A stretch of 64,000 nucleotides of DNA from NCBI RefSeq assembly GCF_003437035.1, contig NZ_QSRL01000005.1, positions 81,140-145,139 of the forward strand, read 5' to 3'. The DNA is from Collinsella sp. TF08-11AT (GTDB lineage Bacteria > Actinomycetota > Coriobacteriia > Coriobacteriales > Coriobacteriaceae). The notes under the pieces are model-generated. The model ran no database searches, was not told where the DNA came from, and saw nothing but the letters and a program-made list of their open reading frames with translations. How positions within the stretch are numbered: the stretch's first letter is position 1; each line of letters begins with the position of its first letter. Both the position numbers and the translations under genes were made by a program. This document shows positions 51,793 to 60,369 of this stretch, piece after piece.

Positions 51793-51800
51793 CTGCCAAC

Positions 51801-51860
51801 AACCACCACGAAGGGGATAGGCACCTTTATGGTGGTTTTGCTGACTCGTCCGACCTGTCC
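51801..51860 (+). repeat. Palindromic repeat, family D copy 2
   Basis: AACCACCACGAAGGGGATAG leads into the inverted partner ending at 51837. The next 23 bases, CTGACTCGTCCGACCTGTCC included, are identical to those after copy 3 at 53817, so the repeated unit is about 60 bases. Confidence 0.75.
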
Positions 51861-51906
51861 ATCACGGTGCTTGTGTAATTAACGAGAACACTCATTGTTT
51901 TGTAAG

Positions 51907-51933
51907 GACGGCGCTCACGTGCCGTCTTTTTTT
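51907..51933 (+). terminator. Terminator before the second ECF operon
   Basis: GACGGC pairs with GCCGTC over an 8-base loop, followed by T7. It ends transcription of the phosphoesterase operon. Confidence 0.8.
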
Positions 51934-52024
51934 GTCAACTTATGCAGTCTCGACCGTGTTGTATGTAGAGGGACCTCGCGAGACGCCTTCCCTATATCCA
52001 CCACGACCAATTGGAGGTGACACT

Positions 52025-52585
52025 ATGCCTGCACGCCGTAACCGCAATAGCACGCTCCGATGCGATGCCGATCAGATCGAGCGGGAAGCAAAGCGCTTGG
52101 TCGACACGTATTCCGACCTCATCCTTCGATTGTGCTATTCGGCCCTTGGATCCGCTGACGACGCTCAAGACATCTGCCAGGACACGCTGATCAAGATTCT
52201 CCAACGCACTCAACCGTTCGACTCGCTCGAACACGAACGTGCTTGGGTGATCCGAGTCGCACTGAACGCATGTCGCGATATCGGCCGTACGCACGCGAAT
52301 CACCCGGTTGTCGACCTCGATTCGCTCCCCGATTTCTGCGCACCCGTAACACATACCGAGCAAGAATTCGCGCAACGCGACTGCGCCATTCTTTCCGCTG
52401 TCACGGCCCTGCCTCAAGCACAGCGCATCGCCATCTTTTTGCACTACTACGCAGGCATGAGCATCAGGGAAATCGCAGACGCCGTTCACGCGACGCCAGC
52501 TGCAACCGCCCAGCACCTTAGCCGCGGACGTGCGTCACTTCGGCTTTCCTTGAAAGGAGACCACAATGACTACGAATTCGAATGA
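52025..52585 (+). CDS. ECF-family RNA polymerase sigma factor
   Basis: A 186-residue sigma factor. Region 2 has DDAQDICQDTLIKIL for core binding; region 4 has a helix-turn-helix around MSIREIADAVHATPAATAQHL. GGAGGTGA stands before ATG 52025; the longer frame from 51932 lacks one. It overlaps the following membrane partner by 20 bases. It differs enough from the sigma at 16827 to be an independent system. Confidence 0.88.
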   Translation: MPARRNRNSTLRCDADQIEREAKRLVDTYSDLILRLCYSALGSADDAQDICQDTLIKILQRTQPFDSLEHERAWVIRVALNACRDIGRTHANHPVVDLDSLPDFCAPVTHTEQEFAQRDCAILSAVTALPQAQRIAIFLHYYAGMSIREIADAVHATPAATAQHLSRGRASLRLSLKGDHNDYEFE

Positions 52586-53696
52586 CTATCGCCACGCCCT
52601 GGAGCACATTTCGTTTACCGATAATGCGAAGCAGCACATGGCAAACTCGATTGCTCAGTCCGTCGCCTCGAGCGATGCGGCGACCGCTCAAAGCAACTTT
52701 AATGGCACGCGACGCAAGCCGCGCATCGCCCGCCATCCCGTAAGAACAGTCGCTCGCATTGCCGCTGTAACGGCAGTCCTCGCTATCGTCATTGGAGGCG
52801 CTGGCACGGCTATGGCAACAGGCGTCCTGCCGCTTCCTTCTGACATGCTTTCCGACATCTTTGACGGACCTGCTTCTCAAACCGAGATCATCGACCGTAT
52901 TGGCCGGCCCGTCGGTGCTAGCTGCTCCAACAACGGAGTCACCGTGACCGCCGACGCCATCATGGGCGACAAGGATATGGTTACCATCGCCTATACGCTT
53001 ACGTTCGACGATCCCGCTGCCCTGAAAAAGCTTTCCGAGCCGGGCGAGAACGGAACTATCGCCGGAAGTGTCGATGGAAACGTATACGTTGATGGCGAGC
53101 ATGGCGGCCAAGGCCAATCATGGCTCATTGACAAGAACCCCAATGACTCCAGCATTCAATACTTTGCACAGTTCAGCGTTGAATCACCCGGCCTTATGGG
53201 CAGGACCGTCCGCACGCATATCAACTCTCTCGTTGTGCCACGTGCTGGCAAAGAGCTTCCCGAGTATAAGAAAATACTTACGGGCCCATGGGATCTTAAG
53301 TTCCAGCTGAATTACGAAGATACATCCGTTACGATTCCCGCGCCCAAATCGGTCAACTTTAACGGCACCAAGGCGACGATTCAAGAGGCCACCGTATCCT
53401 GCGTTGGCGTTTCAGTCCGCTACAACATAGATCGTTCCATCGAACACGACAACAACAGCGGCAAGATGTCTCAAAACATGGAGGAGTCTATGGATGCCGT
53501 TGGCAACATACCCCTCATCGTGACGTTCAAAGACGGTCATGTTGAGGACGCAACCAGCCACAGCGGCTATTTCGCAAATAAACTGGATAACGGCACCACT
53601 GATGTCCACAAGACCTGGCCGTTCTCGCAAGTTTGTGACACAGACAAGATTGCAAGCGTACAAATTGGCGATACGGTCATTCCCATGAATTCGTAA
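52566..53696 (+). CDS. Membrane-anchored putative anti-sigma partner, DUF4179-like
   Basis: A 376-residue protein with a cytoplasmic N-terminus of about 60 residues, one membrane segment (about 62-85, including AVTAVLAIVIGGAGTAMATG) and a large outer part. Its start overlaps the ECF sigma gene, with AAAGGAG inside the sigma coding end, giving translational coupling typical of sigma/anti-sigma pairs. The outer domain parallels that of the protein at 15800, which suggests a shared architecture. Confidence 0.7.
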   Translation: MTTNSNDYRHALEHISFTDNAKQHMANSIAQSVASSDAATAQSNFNGTRRKPRIARHPVRTVARIAAVTAVLAIVIGGAGTAMATGVLPLPSDMLSDIFDGPASQTEIIDRIGRPVGASCSNNGVTVTADAIMGDKDMVTIAYTLTFDDPAALKKLSEPGENGTIAGSVDGNVYVDGEHGGQGQSWLIDKNPNDSSIQYFAQFSVESPGLMGRTVRTHINSLVVPRAGKELPEYKKILTGPWDLKFQLNYEDTSVTIPAPKSVNFNGTKATIQEATVSCVGVSVRYNIDRSIEHDNNSGKMSQNMEESMDAVGNIPLIVTFKDGHVEDATSHSGYFANKLDNGTTDVHKTWPFSQVCDTDKIASVQIGDTVIPMNS

Positions 53697-53816
53697 CGCT
53701 ACGCGGCTCGTATATGCACCCGGTTCCGCACTTCGCGTCTAAAGATGCGCTGTCATCGAGCAGCGTGAGCGCAAGGCCGCCCGTATGGTCGGCTGGGAAC
53801 ACCTCGTTGCGCTAAA

Positions 53817-53876
53817 AACCACCACGAAGGGGACCGGCACCTTTGTGGTGGTTTTGCTGACTCGTCCGACCTGTCC
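53817..53876 (+). repeat. Palindromic repeat, family D copy 3
   Basis: AACCACCACGAAGG and CCTTTGTGGTGGTT enclose GGACCGGCA, with the same downstream 23 bases as copy 2. Family F palindromes begin 9 bases after. Confidence 0.75.
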
Positions 53877-53885
53877 CAACGGTTT

Positions 53886-53942
53886 GTCTCAATCTGTAAC
53901 AGGTAGGGCCCAAATAATCGGTTAGCTGTTACAGATCGAGAC
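53886..53942. repeat. Palindromic repeat, family F copy 1
   Basis: GTCTCAATCTGTAACAG and CTGTTACAGATCGAGAC pair with one mismatch across a 23-base loop. A second copy follows 24 bases on. Confidence 0.7.
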
Positions 53943-53965
53943 AGACCACGGATGCTCAGCCGAAA

Positions 53966-54022
53966 ATCTCAATCTGTAACAGGTAGGAACGATTTTGCCC
54001 CTTAGATGTTACAGATTGAGAT
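53966..54022. repeat. Palindromic repeat, family F copy 2
   Basis: ATCTCAATCTGTAACA pairs with TGTTACAGATTGAGAT. The left arm and the first loop bases, CAGGTAGG, are shared with copy 1; the rest of the loop differs. Confidence 0.7.
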
Positions 54023-54047
54023 ATTTGACAGCTTGAATCGGCATCGC

Positions 54048-54695
54048 CTACAGCGCGGCGACGACCTTGTCGCCCATCGTCGTGGTGCCGAGGGTCTTAT
54101 CTGCCGGAGTGTTGACATCGGCGATGTCACGGGTGCGCCAGCCCTCGTCGAGCACGCGCGCCACGGCGCTCTCGATCCACGCGGCTTGCTCGCCCATGTC
54201 GAGCGCGTAGGTCAGCAGCATCGCCACCGACAAGATTTGAGCCAGCGGATTGGCCACGCCGAGCCCCGCGATGTCAGGAGCGCTGCCAGCGCTCGGCCCA
54301 AACAGCGATACGCCATCATCCAGCGAGGCAGAGGCAAGCATACCGAGCGATCCGGTAATCTGAGCCGCCTCATCGGACAGGATGTCGCCGAACATGTTCT
54401 CCGTCACCACGACGTCAAAGTCTGCCGGTCGACTGATGAGCTGCATGGCGGCGTTGTCGACGAGCAGGTCCTCAAGCTCCACGTCGGAGTACTCCTCGTC
54501 TTGCACGCGATGCACGATCTCGCGCCACATGCGGCTCGTCTCCAGCACGTTGCGCTTATCAACGCTCGTCACCTTGCCGCGACGTTTGCGCGCCGCCTCA
54601 AATGCCTGGCGCGCAATGCGCTCAATATCGTACTCGCGATACTCCATCACGTCGACCGCACGCTGACCGGCCGCACCCGCAGCGCCCGCGCAGGT
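54048..54695 (-). pseudogene. leuB: C-terminal remnant of 3-isopropylmalate dehydrogenase
   Basis: About 215 residues match the C-terminal part of LeuB, the third enzyme of leucine synthesis: [40 protein letters not shown] and [11 protein letters not shown] are typical. The N-terminal 140 or so residues with the NAD- and substrate-binding start are absent, and the fragment begins directly at a junction with a leuA remnant. No start codon with a binding site exists, so no enzyme is expected. Confidence 0.85.
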
Positions 54696-54699
54696 CACG

Positions 54700-55254
54700 G
54701 ATGCGGGCGCCAAAGTCCCACGGCATGTTGTAGCCCATCGTATCGGGGATGTTCACGACCGTGGCACCGGCCTTTACGGCCGCCTCGATAATGCGCACCA
54801 GAAACTCCTGATCGGAGCGGCCGGCATCCTCGGCATAAAACTCAACATCGTCAACGAACTTGCGAGCATGTTTGACGGCATGGATCGCTCACTCAATTGC
54901 CCTTTCCTCAGTCATATGGAGCTTGTCGCGCAGGTGACTGGTGCTCACACCCAGCCCTGTATGGATACGGGGCCTCTGGGCCGTTTTGAGCGCCTCTGCA
55001 GCCACTTCGATATCCCTGTCGACAGCGCGCGTCAGGCCGCATACCGTGCATCGGTCGCCCGCAATCTTGCCAATCTCCTGTACGGAGCGAAAGTCACCAG
55101 GACTCGAGATGGGAAAGCCCGCCTCGATAACGTCCACGTTCATGCGCACCAGCTGGCGGGCGATGAAGAGCTTTTCCTCGGTATTCATGCTGGCGCCCGG
55201 CGACTGCTCACCGTCGCACAGGGTGGCGTCAAAGATTGTGATTTTGCGGCTTAT
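54700..55254 (-). pseudogene. leuA: N-terminal remnant of 2-isopropylmalate synthase
   Basis: About 185 residues match the LeuA N-terminus ([18 protein letters not shown] onward). Lesions seen in the sequence: the codon placed correctly after AGGAGGAACAT is ATA, not ATG; the catalytic motif TLRDGEQ reads TLCDGEQ; an in-frame TGA at 54889-54891 interrupts the protein, after which LeuA-like sequence goes on in the same frame ([20 protein letters not shown], then [12 protein letters not shown]); and at about 54697 the gene is joined to leuB. It is a dead gene. Confidence 0.88.
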
Positions 55255-55320
55255 ATGTTCCTCCTGATTGACCGTTTTATGACAGATGGCTTTCAGGAGA
55301 GAGAGAAGGCCTAGAGATAG

Positions 55321-55378
55321 AAAAATACCCGTGTCGCTCATCACGCCTGAAAGCGGCAGACGATAGCGCACCCGGGTA
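55321..55378 (-). terminator. Leucine operon attenuator
   Basis: On the minus strand ACCCG and GTGCGCT pair with AGCGACAC and CGGGT around smaller inner stems, followed by ATTTTT. It lies between the leucine leader peptide and the leuA remnant, as expected of a transcription attenuator. Confidence 0.65.
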
Positions 55379-55407
55379 CAACAAATCGTTATAGCGAGAT
55401 TACAACC

Positions 55408-55467
55408 CTAGCGCGCTATCCAATCTAGTAGCGCTAGGCCTAGGAGCTGTTGCGTGTTCTTAAACAT
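55408..55467 (-). CDS. leuL: Leucine operon leader peptide
   Basis: A 19-residue frame, MFKNTQQLLGLALLDWIAR, starts behind GAAGGGAG. It holds five Leu codons within seven positions, four of them CTA, a codon otherwise uncommon in this GC-rich genome. Ribosome stalling there when Leu-tRNA is low would favour antitermination of the attenuator that follows. It is intact although the operon it once controlled is not. Confidence 0.75.
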   Translation of the reverse strand: MFKNTQQLLGLALLDWIAR

Positions 55468-55525
55468 GTTGGGCTCCCTTCGGCCTCGGGTAGTACTACA
55501 TCGCGCTAAAGTACAACACAAGTAA

Positions 55526-55562
55526 AACCACCACAAAGGCGCCTGTCCCCTTCATGTTGGTT
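55526..55562 (-). repeat. Palindromic repeat, family D copy 4, reversed
   Basis: AACCACCACAAAGG leads into CGCCTGTCC, the reverse of the family D centre, and a partner arm with two mismatches. It lies just upstream of the leucine leader. Confidence 0.7.
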
Positions 55563-55579
55563 TTGCCCCGAGATAGCAA

Positions 55580-55617
55580 GAGACCCGGTCCTGCACGAGG
55601 CAGAACCGGGTCTCTTT
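55580..55617 (-). terminator. Terminator after rplA
   Basis: AGAGACCCGGT pairs with ACCGGGTCTCT, 35 bases past the rplA stop, with a short T-rich tail on the minus strand. Confidence 0.8.
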
Positions 55618-55652
55618 AGCAATGCTTGCTTTGCTCAGGCAGTAACTGTTAG

Positions 55653-56360
55653 TTACTCAGCCAGGAAGTCGCGCTGGATAGCGGGATCGACCTTGACGCC
55701 AGGGCCCATGGTGGAAGACACGGAGATGGACTTGACGTACTTGCCCTTAGCAGAAGAGGGCTTGACGCGCAGGATCTCGGTGTACAGGGCAGCGTAGTTC
55801 TCGACGAGCTGCTGCTCAGAGAAGGACTTCTTGCCCAGGGGCACGTGGCAGATGCCGTAGCGGTCGGCGCGGTACTCAACGCGGCCAGCCTTGAGCTCGG
55901 AGACCATCTTGGCGACGTCCATGGTCACGGTGCCGAGCTTGGGGTTCGGCATGAGGCCACGGGGACCAAGGATCTTACCGATGCGGCCAACCTTGGCCAT
56001 CATGTTCGGCGTAGCGATAGCGGCGTCGAAGTTGATCTCGCCCTTCTGAATCTGGGCGACAAGCTCGTCGGAACCGATGATGTCGGCGCCGGCAGCCTCA
56101 GCCTCGCGGGCCTTCTCGCCCTCGGCGAAGACGGCAACACGAACGGTCTTGCCGGTGCCGTGGGGCAGGGAGATGGAACCACGGATGTTCTGGTCAGCCT
56201 TACGAGTATCGATGCCCAGACGGAAGTGGGCCTCGACGGTCTCGTCGAACTTGGCGGTGTCGAGCTCCTTGATGAGCTTGGCAGCCTGAAGGGGGGTGTA
56301 GAGCGTGGCGCGGTCGATCTTCTCGGCAGCGGCGTTATAGCTCTTACCATGCTTAGCCAT
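55653..56360 (-). CDS. rplA: Ribosomal protein L1
   Basis: L1 binds 23S rRNA at the E site stalk and usually represses its own operon. The 235-residue protein has the typical [17 protein letters not shown] motif. ATG 56360 was chosen because AGGAGGT lies seven bases upstream; ATG 56366 would be only two bases from it. It follows rplK in the same operon. rplJL are not next but about 27 kb away. Confidence 0.97.
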   Translation of the reverse strand: MAKHGKSYNAAAEKIDRATLYTPLQAAKLIKELDTAKFDETVEAHFRLGIDTRKADQNIRGSISLPHGTGKTVRVAVFAEGEKAREAEAAGADIIGSDELVAQIQKGEINFDAAIATPNMMAKVGRIGKILGPRGLMPNPKLGTVTMDVAKMVSELKAGRVEYRADRYGICHVPLGKKSFSEQQLVENYAALYTEILRVKPSSAKGKYVKSISVSSTMGPGVKVDPAIQRDFLAE

Positions 56361-56477
56361 GTGCATTACCTCCTGTGGTTAAACGGGCGTGAGCCCTCCC
56401 ACATCGTATCGTGTGCCCTATTGCACACATTTAACGGGCGCCCCGGTCGGAGCACCCGTCATTACCTAAAGAAATCG

Positions 56478-56906
56478 CTACTCAGCGATGGTGACGCCCA
56501 TGGAGCGGGCGGTACCGGCGATGATCTTCTTGGCGGCGTCAATGTCGTTGGCATTGAGGTCCGGCATCTTGATCTCGGCGATCTTGGTGAGCTGCTCCTG
56601 GGAGAGCTGACCAACCTTGTCGGCCTGGGGCTTAGCGGAACCAGACTTGAGGTTCAGCTCCTTCTTGATGAGGTGAGCCGCCGGCGGGGTCTTGGTGATG
56701 AAGGAGAAGGACTTGTCCTCGTAGACAGAGATCTCAACGGGGATGATGTCACCCTTCTTGTCCTGCGTCTCGGCGTTAAAGGCCTGGCAGAACTGCATGA
56801 TGTTCACGCCAGCGGCGCCCAGGGCGGGGCCGACGGGAGGAGCGGGGTTAGCTGCACCAGCAGGAATCTGGAGCTTAATGACGTTGGCAACCTTCTTCTC
56901 AGCCAT
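56478..56906 (-). CDS. rplK: Ribosomal protein L11
   Basis: L11 forms part of the GTPase-associated centre and is needed for the RelA-type stringent response. The 142-residue protein shows [18 protein letters not shown] and the C-terminal GTARSMGV motif. ATG 56906 has AAAGGA at six bases. It precedes rplA by about 117 bases. Confidence 0.97.
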   Translation of the reverse strand: MAEKKVANVIKLQIPAGAANPAPPVGPALGAAGVNIMQFCQAFNAETQDKKGDIIPVEISVYEDKSFSFITKTPPAAHLIKKELNLKSGSAKPQADKVGQLSQEQLTKIAEIKMPDLNANDIDAAKKIIAGTARSMGVTIAE

Positions 56907-57026
56907 GGTCATTCCTTTCGAATCACGAGTGTGAAGTACTTGCTATATCGTAAGCACGCACGTGTTAGAAGCACTCCTGAGATGAGCAGTCACAGAAGAA
57001 GCACGCTCGCGCGAACGGACGAAAAC

Positions 57027-57563
57027 TTAAGCGATGACAGCGACCTGGTTAAAGTCGAGCTCGACCGGCGTCTCGCGGCCAAAGATCATCAGCGTGACCT
57101 TGAGCTTGCCAGCCTCGGTGTTAACCTCGGAGACCTTGCCATCAAAGTCGGTAAGCGGGCCATCGGTGACGCGGACGGACGTGCCGACCTGAATATCAAC
57201 CGAGGTGCGCTTGGGCGAATCGCCCTTACCGGGACGACGAGTCATCTTGTTGTACTCGTCGCGGGAAAGCGGAGCGGGCTTGCCGTTGCCGCCTAGGAAA
57301 CCGGTGACGCCGGGCGTGTTGCGAACACACGTCCACGCATCGTCATCCATCTCCATGCGAACCAGGACATAACCCGGAAAGATCTTAGAATCCTTGGTCT
57401 CGCGCTTGCCACCCTCTTTGATCTCGGTGACGCGCTCCATAGGAATCTCGATATCAAAGATACGGTCCTGCATGCCCATGGTCTCGATACGATGCTCGAG
57501 ATCGGACTTTACGCGGTTCTCGTATCCGGAGTAAGTGTGAACGACGTACCAACGCTTAGACAT
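57027..57563 (-). CDS. nusG: Transcription antitermination factor NusG
   Basis: NusG binds RNA polymerase and links transcription to translation through S10. The 178-residue protein has the NGN domain (WYVVHTYSGYENRV, then FPGYVLVRMEMDDDAW) and a C-terminal KOW domain (GTSVRVTDGPLTDFDGKV). It starts three bases after secE. Confidence 0.97.
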   Translation of the reverse strand: MSKRWYVVHTYSGYENRVKSDLEHRIETMGMQDRIFDIEIPMERVTEIKEGGKRETKDSKIFPGYVLVRMEMDDDAWTCVRNTPGVTGFLGGNGKPAPLSRDEYNKMTRRPGKGDSPKRTSVDIQVGTSVRVTDGPLTDFDGKVSEVNTEAGKLKVTLMIFGRETPVELDFNQVAVIA

Positions 57564-57566
57564 GGT

Positions 57567-57905
57567 TTAGCCCCTCAATCCAGAGAACAGAGCAAGAGCC
57601 TCGCCAAAGCCAGCATCGAGCAGAGCGATGACGACGCCGACGACGACCAGAGAAGCGCAAACGACGACCGAGTAGTTCACGAGCTCCTTCTTATCAGGCC
57701 ACGTGACACGCTTCATCTCGGACTTGACCGAAGCGAAATACTTCTTGGTGCGGGCGAAGAAACCAGGCTTCTCGTTCTTCTTGGACTTCGCAGCCTTCTC
57801 GTTCTTCTTGGCAACGGCCTTCTTGGCCTCAACCTTGGAGTTGGCAGCAGCGTTGTTGGCAGGTGCCGGCTGCTGAGCCTTCTTCTTGTTCTTCTTGTTG
57901 GCCAT
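57567..57905 (-). CDS. secE: Protein translocase subunit SecE
   Basis: SecE clamps the SecY channel. The 112-residue protein has a long Lys/Ala-rich N-terminal extension (1-50), the conserved amphipathic segment SVKSEMKRVTWPDKKEL and one membrane helix at about 78-97. GGAGGT stands before the ATG. It lies between tRNA-Trp and nusG, as in many bacteria. Confidence 0.94.
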   Translation of the reverse strand: MANKKNKKKAQQPAPANNAAANSKVEAKKAVAKKNEKAAKSKKNEKPGFFARTKKYFASVKSEMKRVTWPDKKELVNYSVVVCASLVVVGVVIALLDAGFGEALALFSGLRG

Positions 57906-57981
57906 TTGGGTTACCTCCGCGCAATGCGCTTATACATGAGTAAACCGTAAGCCCCCAAGTGGGAGCTTACGGAATAATGAC

Positions 57982-58057
57982 TGGCACGCCAGGAAGGACT
58001 CGAACCCTCAACACTCGGTTTTGGAGACCGATGCTCTACCAATTGAACTACTGGCGT
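57982..58057 (-). tRNA. tRNA-Trp (CCA anticodon)
   Basis: A full cloverleaf is readable: acceptor ACGCCAG/CTGGCGT, anticodon loop with CCA, TTCGAGT in the T arm, and an encoded 3' CCA. It lies between rpmG and secE on the same transcript. Confidence 0.95.
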
Positions 58058-58070
58058 ATGTGACTAGAGA

Positions 58071-58220
58071 CTAGCGAGTCTCTTTGTGCAGCGTGTGGTG
58101 ACGGCACCAGGGGCAATACTTCTTGATCTCCATACGATCAGGCATGGTCGACTTGTTCTTGGTGGTCGTATAGTTGCGGCGCTTGCACTCAGTGCACGCA
58201 AGAGTAACTAGAGTACGCAT
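58071..58220 (-). CDS. rpmG: Ribosomal protein L33
   Basis: A 49-residue ribosomal protein with four zinc-binding Cys residues in CTEC and CPWC, so the zinc-containing form. The sequence from [12 protein letters not shown] to HKETR is typical. It sits immediately before tRNA-Trp, secE and nusG. Confidence 0.95.
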   Translation of the reverse strand: MRTLVTLACTECKRRNYTTTKNKSTMPDRMEIKKYCPWCRHHTLHKETR

Positions 58221-58265
58221 GTATCCTGAACCTTTCATTTCCGCCCCGTACGGGCACGAGTTGTT

Positions 58266-58295
58266 ACTTTATCAGCTCCACGTAAGTGCTGTCAA
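58266..58295 (-). promoter_or_regulatory. Promoter of rpmG-tRNA-Trp-secE-nusG
   Basis: TTGACA and TAAAGT are separated by 18 bases on the minus strand, 46 bases before rpmG. The -35 box is perfect. Confidence 0.7.
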
Positions 58296-58439
58296 TGAAA
58301 ACCTCGAGTCAATTGGTTCTCGGTGGATCCATTCATATTTGGAACACATCAATGAAGCCATCGAGAGCTAATCGACGGTGCATCCAGGACCATTATCGAT
58401 CCTCTCGACACCAGCAACGGCTCAATATCCATTGCAGAA

Positions 58440-58474
58440 AAGAACCCGGCACCCATATAAGTGCCGGGTTCTCT
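58440..58474 (-). terminator. Terminator after tuf
   Basis: AGAACCCGGCAC pairs perfectly with GTGCCGGGTTCT over an 8-base loop and is followed by T-rich sequence on the minus strand. Confidence 0.85.
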
Positions 58475-58499
58475 AAGTCAGCTATATCAAAGAGCTAAT

Positions 58500-59690
58500 T
58501 TACTCAATGATCGTGGAGACGATGCCCGAACCGACGGTGTGGCCACCCTCGCGGATAGCGAAGCGCAGGCCCTCCTCCATGGCGATCGGGTGGATGAGGT
58601 CGCCCTCGATGGTGATGTGGTCACCAGGCATAGCCATCTCGGTGCCCTCGGGGAGCTTGACCGTACCGGTAACGTCGGTGGTACGGAAGTAGAACTGAGG
58701 ACGATAACCATCGAAGAACGGGGTGTGACGGCCGCCCTCCTCCTTGGTCAGAACGTAGATCTCGCCGGTGAACTTGGTGTGCGGGGTAACCGAACCGGGC
58801 TTGCAGAGAACCTGGCCGCGCTCGATGTCCTCGCGCTTGATGCCGCGGAGCAGCAGACCGACGTTGTCGCCAGCCTCGCAGAAGTCCATGGACTTACGGA
58901 ACATCTCGATACCGGTAACGACGGTGTTCTGGGTATCCTTGATGCCGACGATCTCGACGGGCTCGTTGAGCTTGAGCTCACCGCGCTCGACACGGCCGGT
59001 AGCAACGGTACCACGGCCGGAGATGGTCATAACGTCCTCAACGGCCATCAGGAACGGGAGGTCGTTGTTACGAGCAGGCGTCGGGATGTACTCGTCGACG
59101 GCGTTCATGAGCTCGCGGATAGCGTCCATCCACTTGGCGTCGCCCTCGAGAGCGCCCAGAGCGGAACCACGGATGACGGGGATGTCGTCGCCGGGGAAAT
59201 CGTACTCGGAGAGGAGCTCACGGGTCTCCATCTCGACGAGGTCGATGAGCTCGTCATCGTCGACCATGTCGCACTTGTTCAGGAAGACGACGATGTAGGG
59301 AACGCCGACCTGACGGGCGAGCAGGATGTGCTCGCGGGTCTGAGCCATGGGGCCGTCGGTGGCGGCGATGACCAGGATAGCGCCGTCCATCTGAGCAGCA
59401 CCGGAGATCATGTTCTTGACGTAGTCAGCGTGGCCCGGGCAGTCAACGTGAGCGTAGTGACGGGCAGCAGTCTCGTACTCGACGTGGGAGACGGAGATCG
59501 TAATGCCGCGCTCGCGCTCCTCGGGAGCCTTGTCGATGTTCTCGAACGCAGTGAAGTCAGCCTTGCAGCCCTCGGTCTCGGAGAGAACCTTGGTGATGGC
59601 GGCGGTCAGCGTGGTCTTGCCGTGGTCGACGTGACCAATGGTGCCGATGTTAACATGCGGCTTAGTGCGCTCAAACTTCTCTTTGGCCAT
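58500..59690 (-). CDS. tuf: Translation elongation factor Tu
   Basis: EF-Tu brings aminoacyl-tRNA to the ribosome. The 396-residue protein has G1 [10 protein letters not shown]3 DCPGHADY and G4 NKCDMVDD motifs. ATG 59690 has GAGGAGGG upstream. It follows three tRNA genes on the same strand, an arrangement like the thrU-tufB operon of enterobacteria, and is separate from fusA. Confidence 0.98.
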   Translation of the reverse strand: MAKEKFERTKPHVNIGTIGHVDHGKTTLTAAITKVLSETEGCKADFTAFENIDKAPEERERGITISVSHVEYETAARHYAHVDCPGHADYVKNMISGAAQMDGAILVIAATDGPMAQTREHILLARQVGVPYIVVFLNKCDMVDDDELIDLVEMETRELLSEYDFPGDDIPVIRGSALGALEGDAKWMDAIRELMNAVDEYIPTPARNNDLPFLMAVEDVMTISGRGTVATGRVERGELKLNEPVEIVGIKDTQNTVVTGIEMFRKSMDFCEAGDNVGLLLRGIKREDIERGQVLCKPGSVTPHTKFTGEIYVLTKEEGGRHTPFFDGYRPQFYFRTTDVTGTVKLPEGTEMAMPGDHITIEGDLIHPIAMEEGLRFAIREGGHTVGSGIVSTIIE

Positions 59691-59786
59691 AAAGCCCTCC
59701 TCTAAACAGGTCGTCCCCGGACGGGACTTTGCCTTTATACCATAGTGGCCTCTCAACATACTATTGAGAAGCCACCGTGTTACCTA

Positions 59787-59863
59787 TGGTAGCGGTGACT
59801 GGATTCGAACCAGTGACGCCACGGGTATGAACCGTGTGCTCTAACCAACTGAGCTACACCGCC
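59787..59863 (-). tRNA. tRNA-Met (CAT anticodon), elongator type
   Basis: Cloverleaf with acceptor GGCGGTG/CACCGCT, CAT anticodon and encoded CCA. The anticodon stem lacks the three G-C pairs of initiator tRNA, so it is an elongator; a tRNA-Ile with modified C34 cannot be ruled out. Confidence 0.9.
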
Positions 59864-59866
59864 GGA

Positions 59867-59942
59867 TGGAGCCTGCAACCAGACTTGAACTGGTGACCTC
59901 TTCGTTACCAACGAAGTGCTCTACCGACTGAGCTATACAGGC
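59867..59942 (-). tRNA. tRNA-Thr (GGT anticodon)
   Basis: Acceptor GCCTGTA/TGCAGGC, anticodon loop with GGT, T loop TTCAAGT and encoded CCA. Only three bases separate it from tRNA-Met. Confidence 0.95.
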
Positions 59943-59952
59943 ACTTGACGGG

Positions 59953-60034
59953 TGGGAGCTATAGGATTCGAACCTATGTAGGCAGAGCCAACGGGTTTAC
60001 AGCCCGTCCCCATTAACCACTCGGGCAAACTCCC
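59953..60034 (-). tRNA. tRNA-Tyr (GTA anticodon)
   Basis: An 82-base tRNA with a long variable arm, GTA anticodon and acceptor GGGAGTT/AGCTCCC. The 3' end is ACCC, so the CCA end must be completed by enzyme. Confidence 0.94.
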
Positions 60035-60096
60035 AATCGTTCAAGTATCCGCAGGTCCTTTGGTCTTTTGGACCGCCGCCCCCGCGAACGAAAAAG

Positions 60097-60126
60097 ATAA
60101 TACGATGCAACCTTGGGGGCTGTCAA
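60097..60126 (-). promoter_or_regulatory. Promoter of the tRNA-Tyr-Thr-Met-tuf operon
   Basis: TTGACA and TATTAT are separated by 18 bases on the minus strand, about 63 bases before tRNA-Tyr. Near-consensus, as expected for a strongly expressed operon. Confidence 0.8.
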
Positions 60127-60369
60127 CGAAAACCTCTAGATACACGGTGCCGGGCGTATCTATATACCTTTGACCTGCTGTTTTGCCGGGTTTGGATATG
60201 AAGGACGCTGAATTTGCATGTAGCGGTGACATTTCCCGAGGGAACACTTTGGCGTAGTGGAGTGAGCCTGCAGAATATTGCTTCGATAACGACTCATTTG
60301 CACCTATATATAGGTCGGGATCGGGTTTCCCTGGCTCGACCGAGCGTGGATTTTCTCCCGTTTGAAATC

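Larger units (their letters stand above)
53697..54047. other. 350-base gene-free region with three palindromes
   Basis: Between the second anti-sigma gene and the leuB remnant lies no gene. The stretch is largely made of one family D element and two family F elements, listed separately. Confidence 0.6.

Noticed and set aside
55255..55371. A second Leu-rich leader peptide directly in frame with leuA ([10 protein letters not shown])
   Set aside because: It lies inside the attenuator hairpin and its downstream side, has no binding site or stop before leuA; the short frame at 55408 is the better leader.
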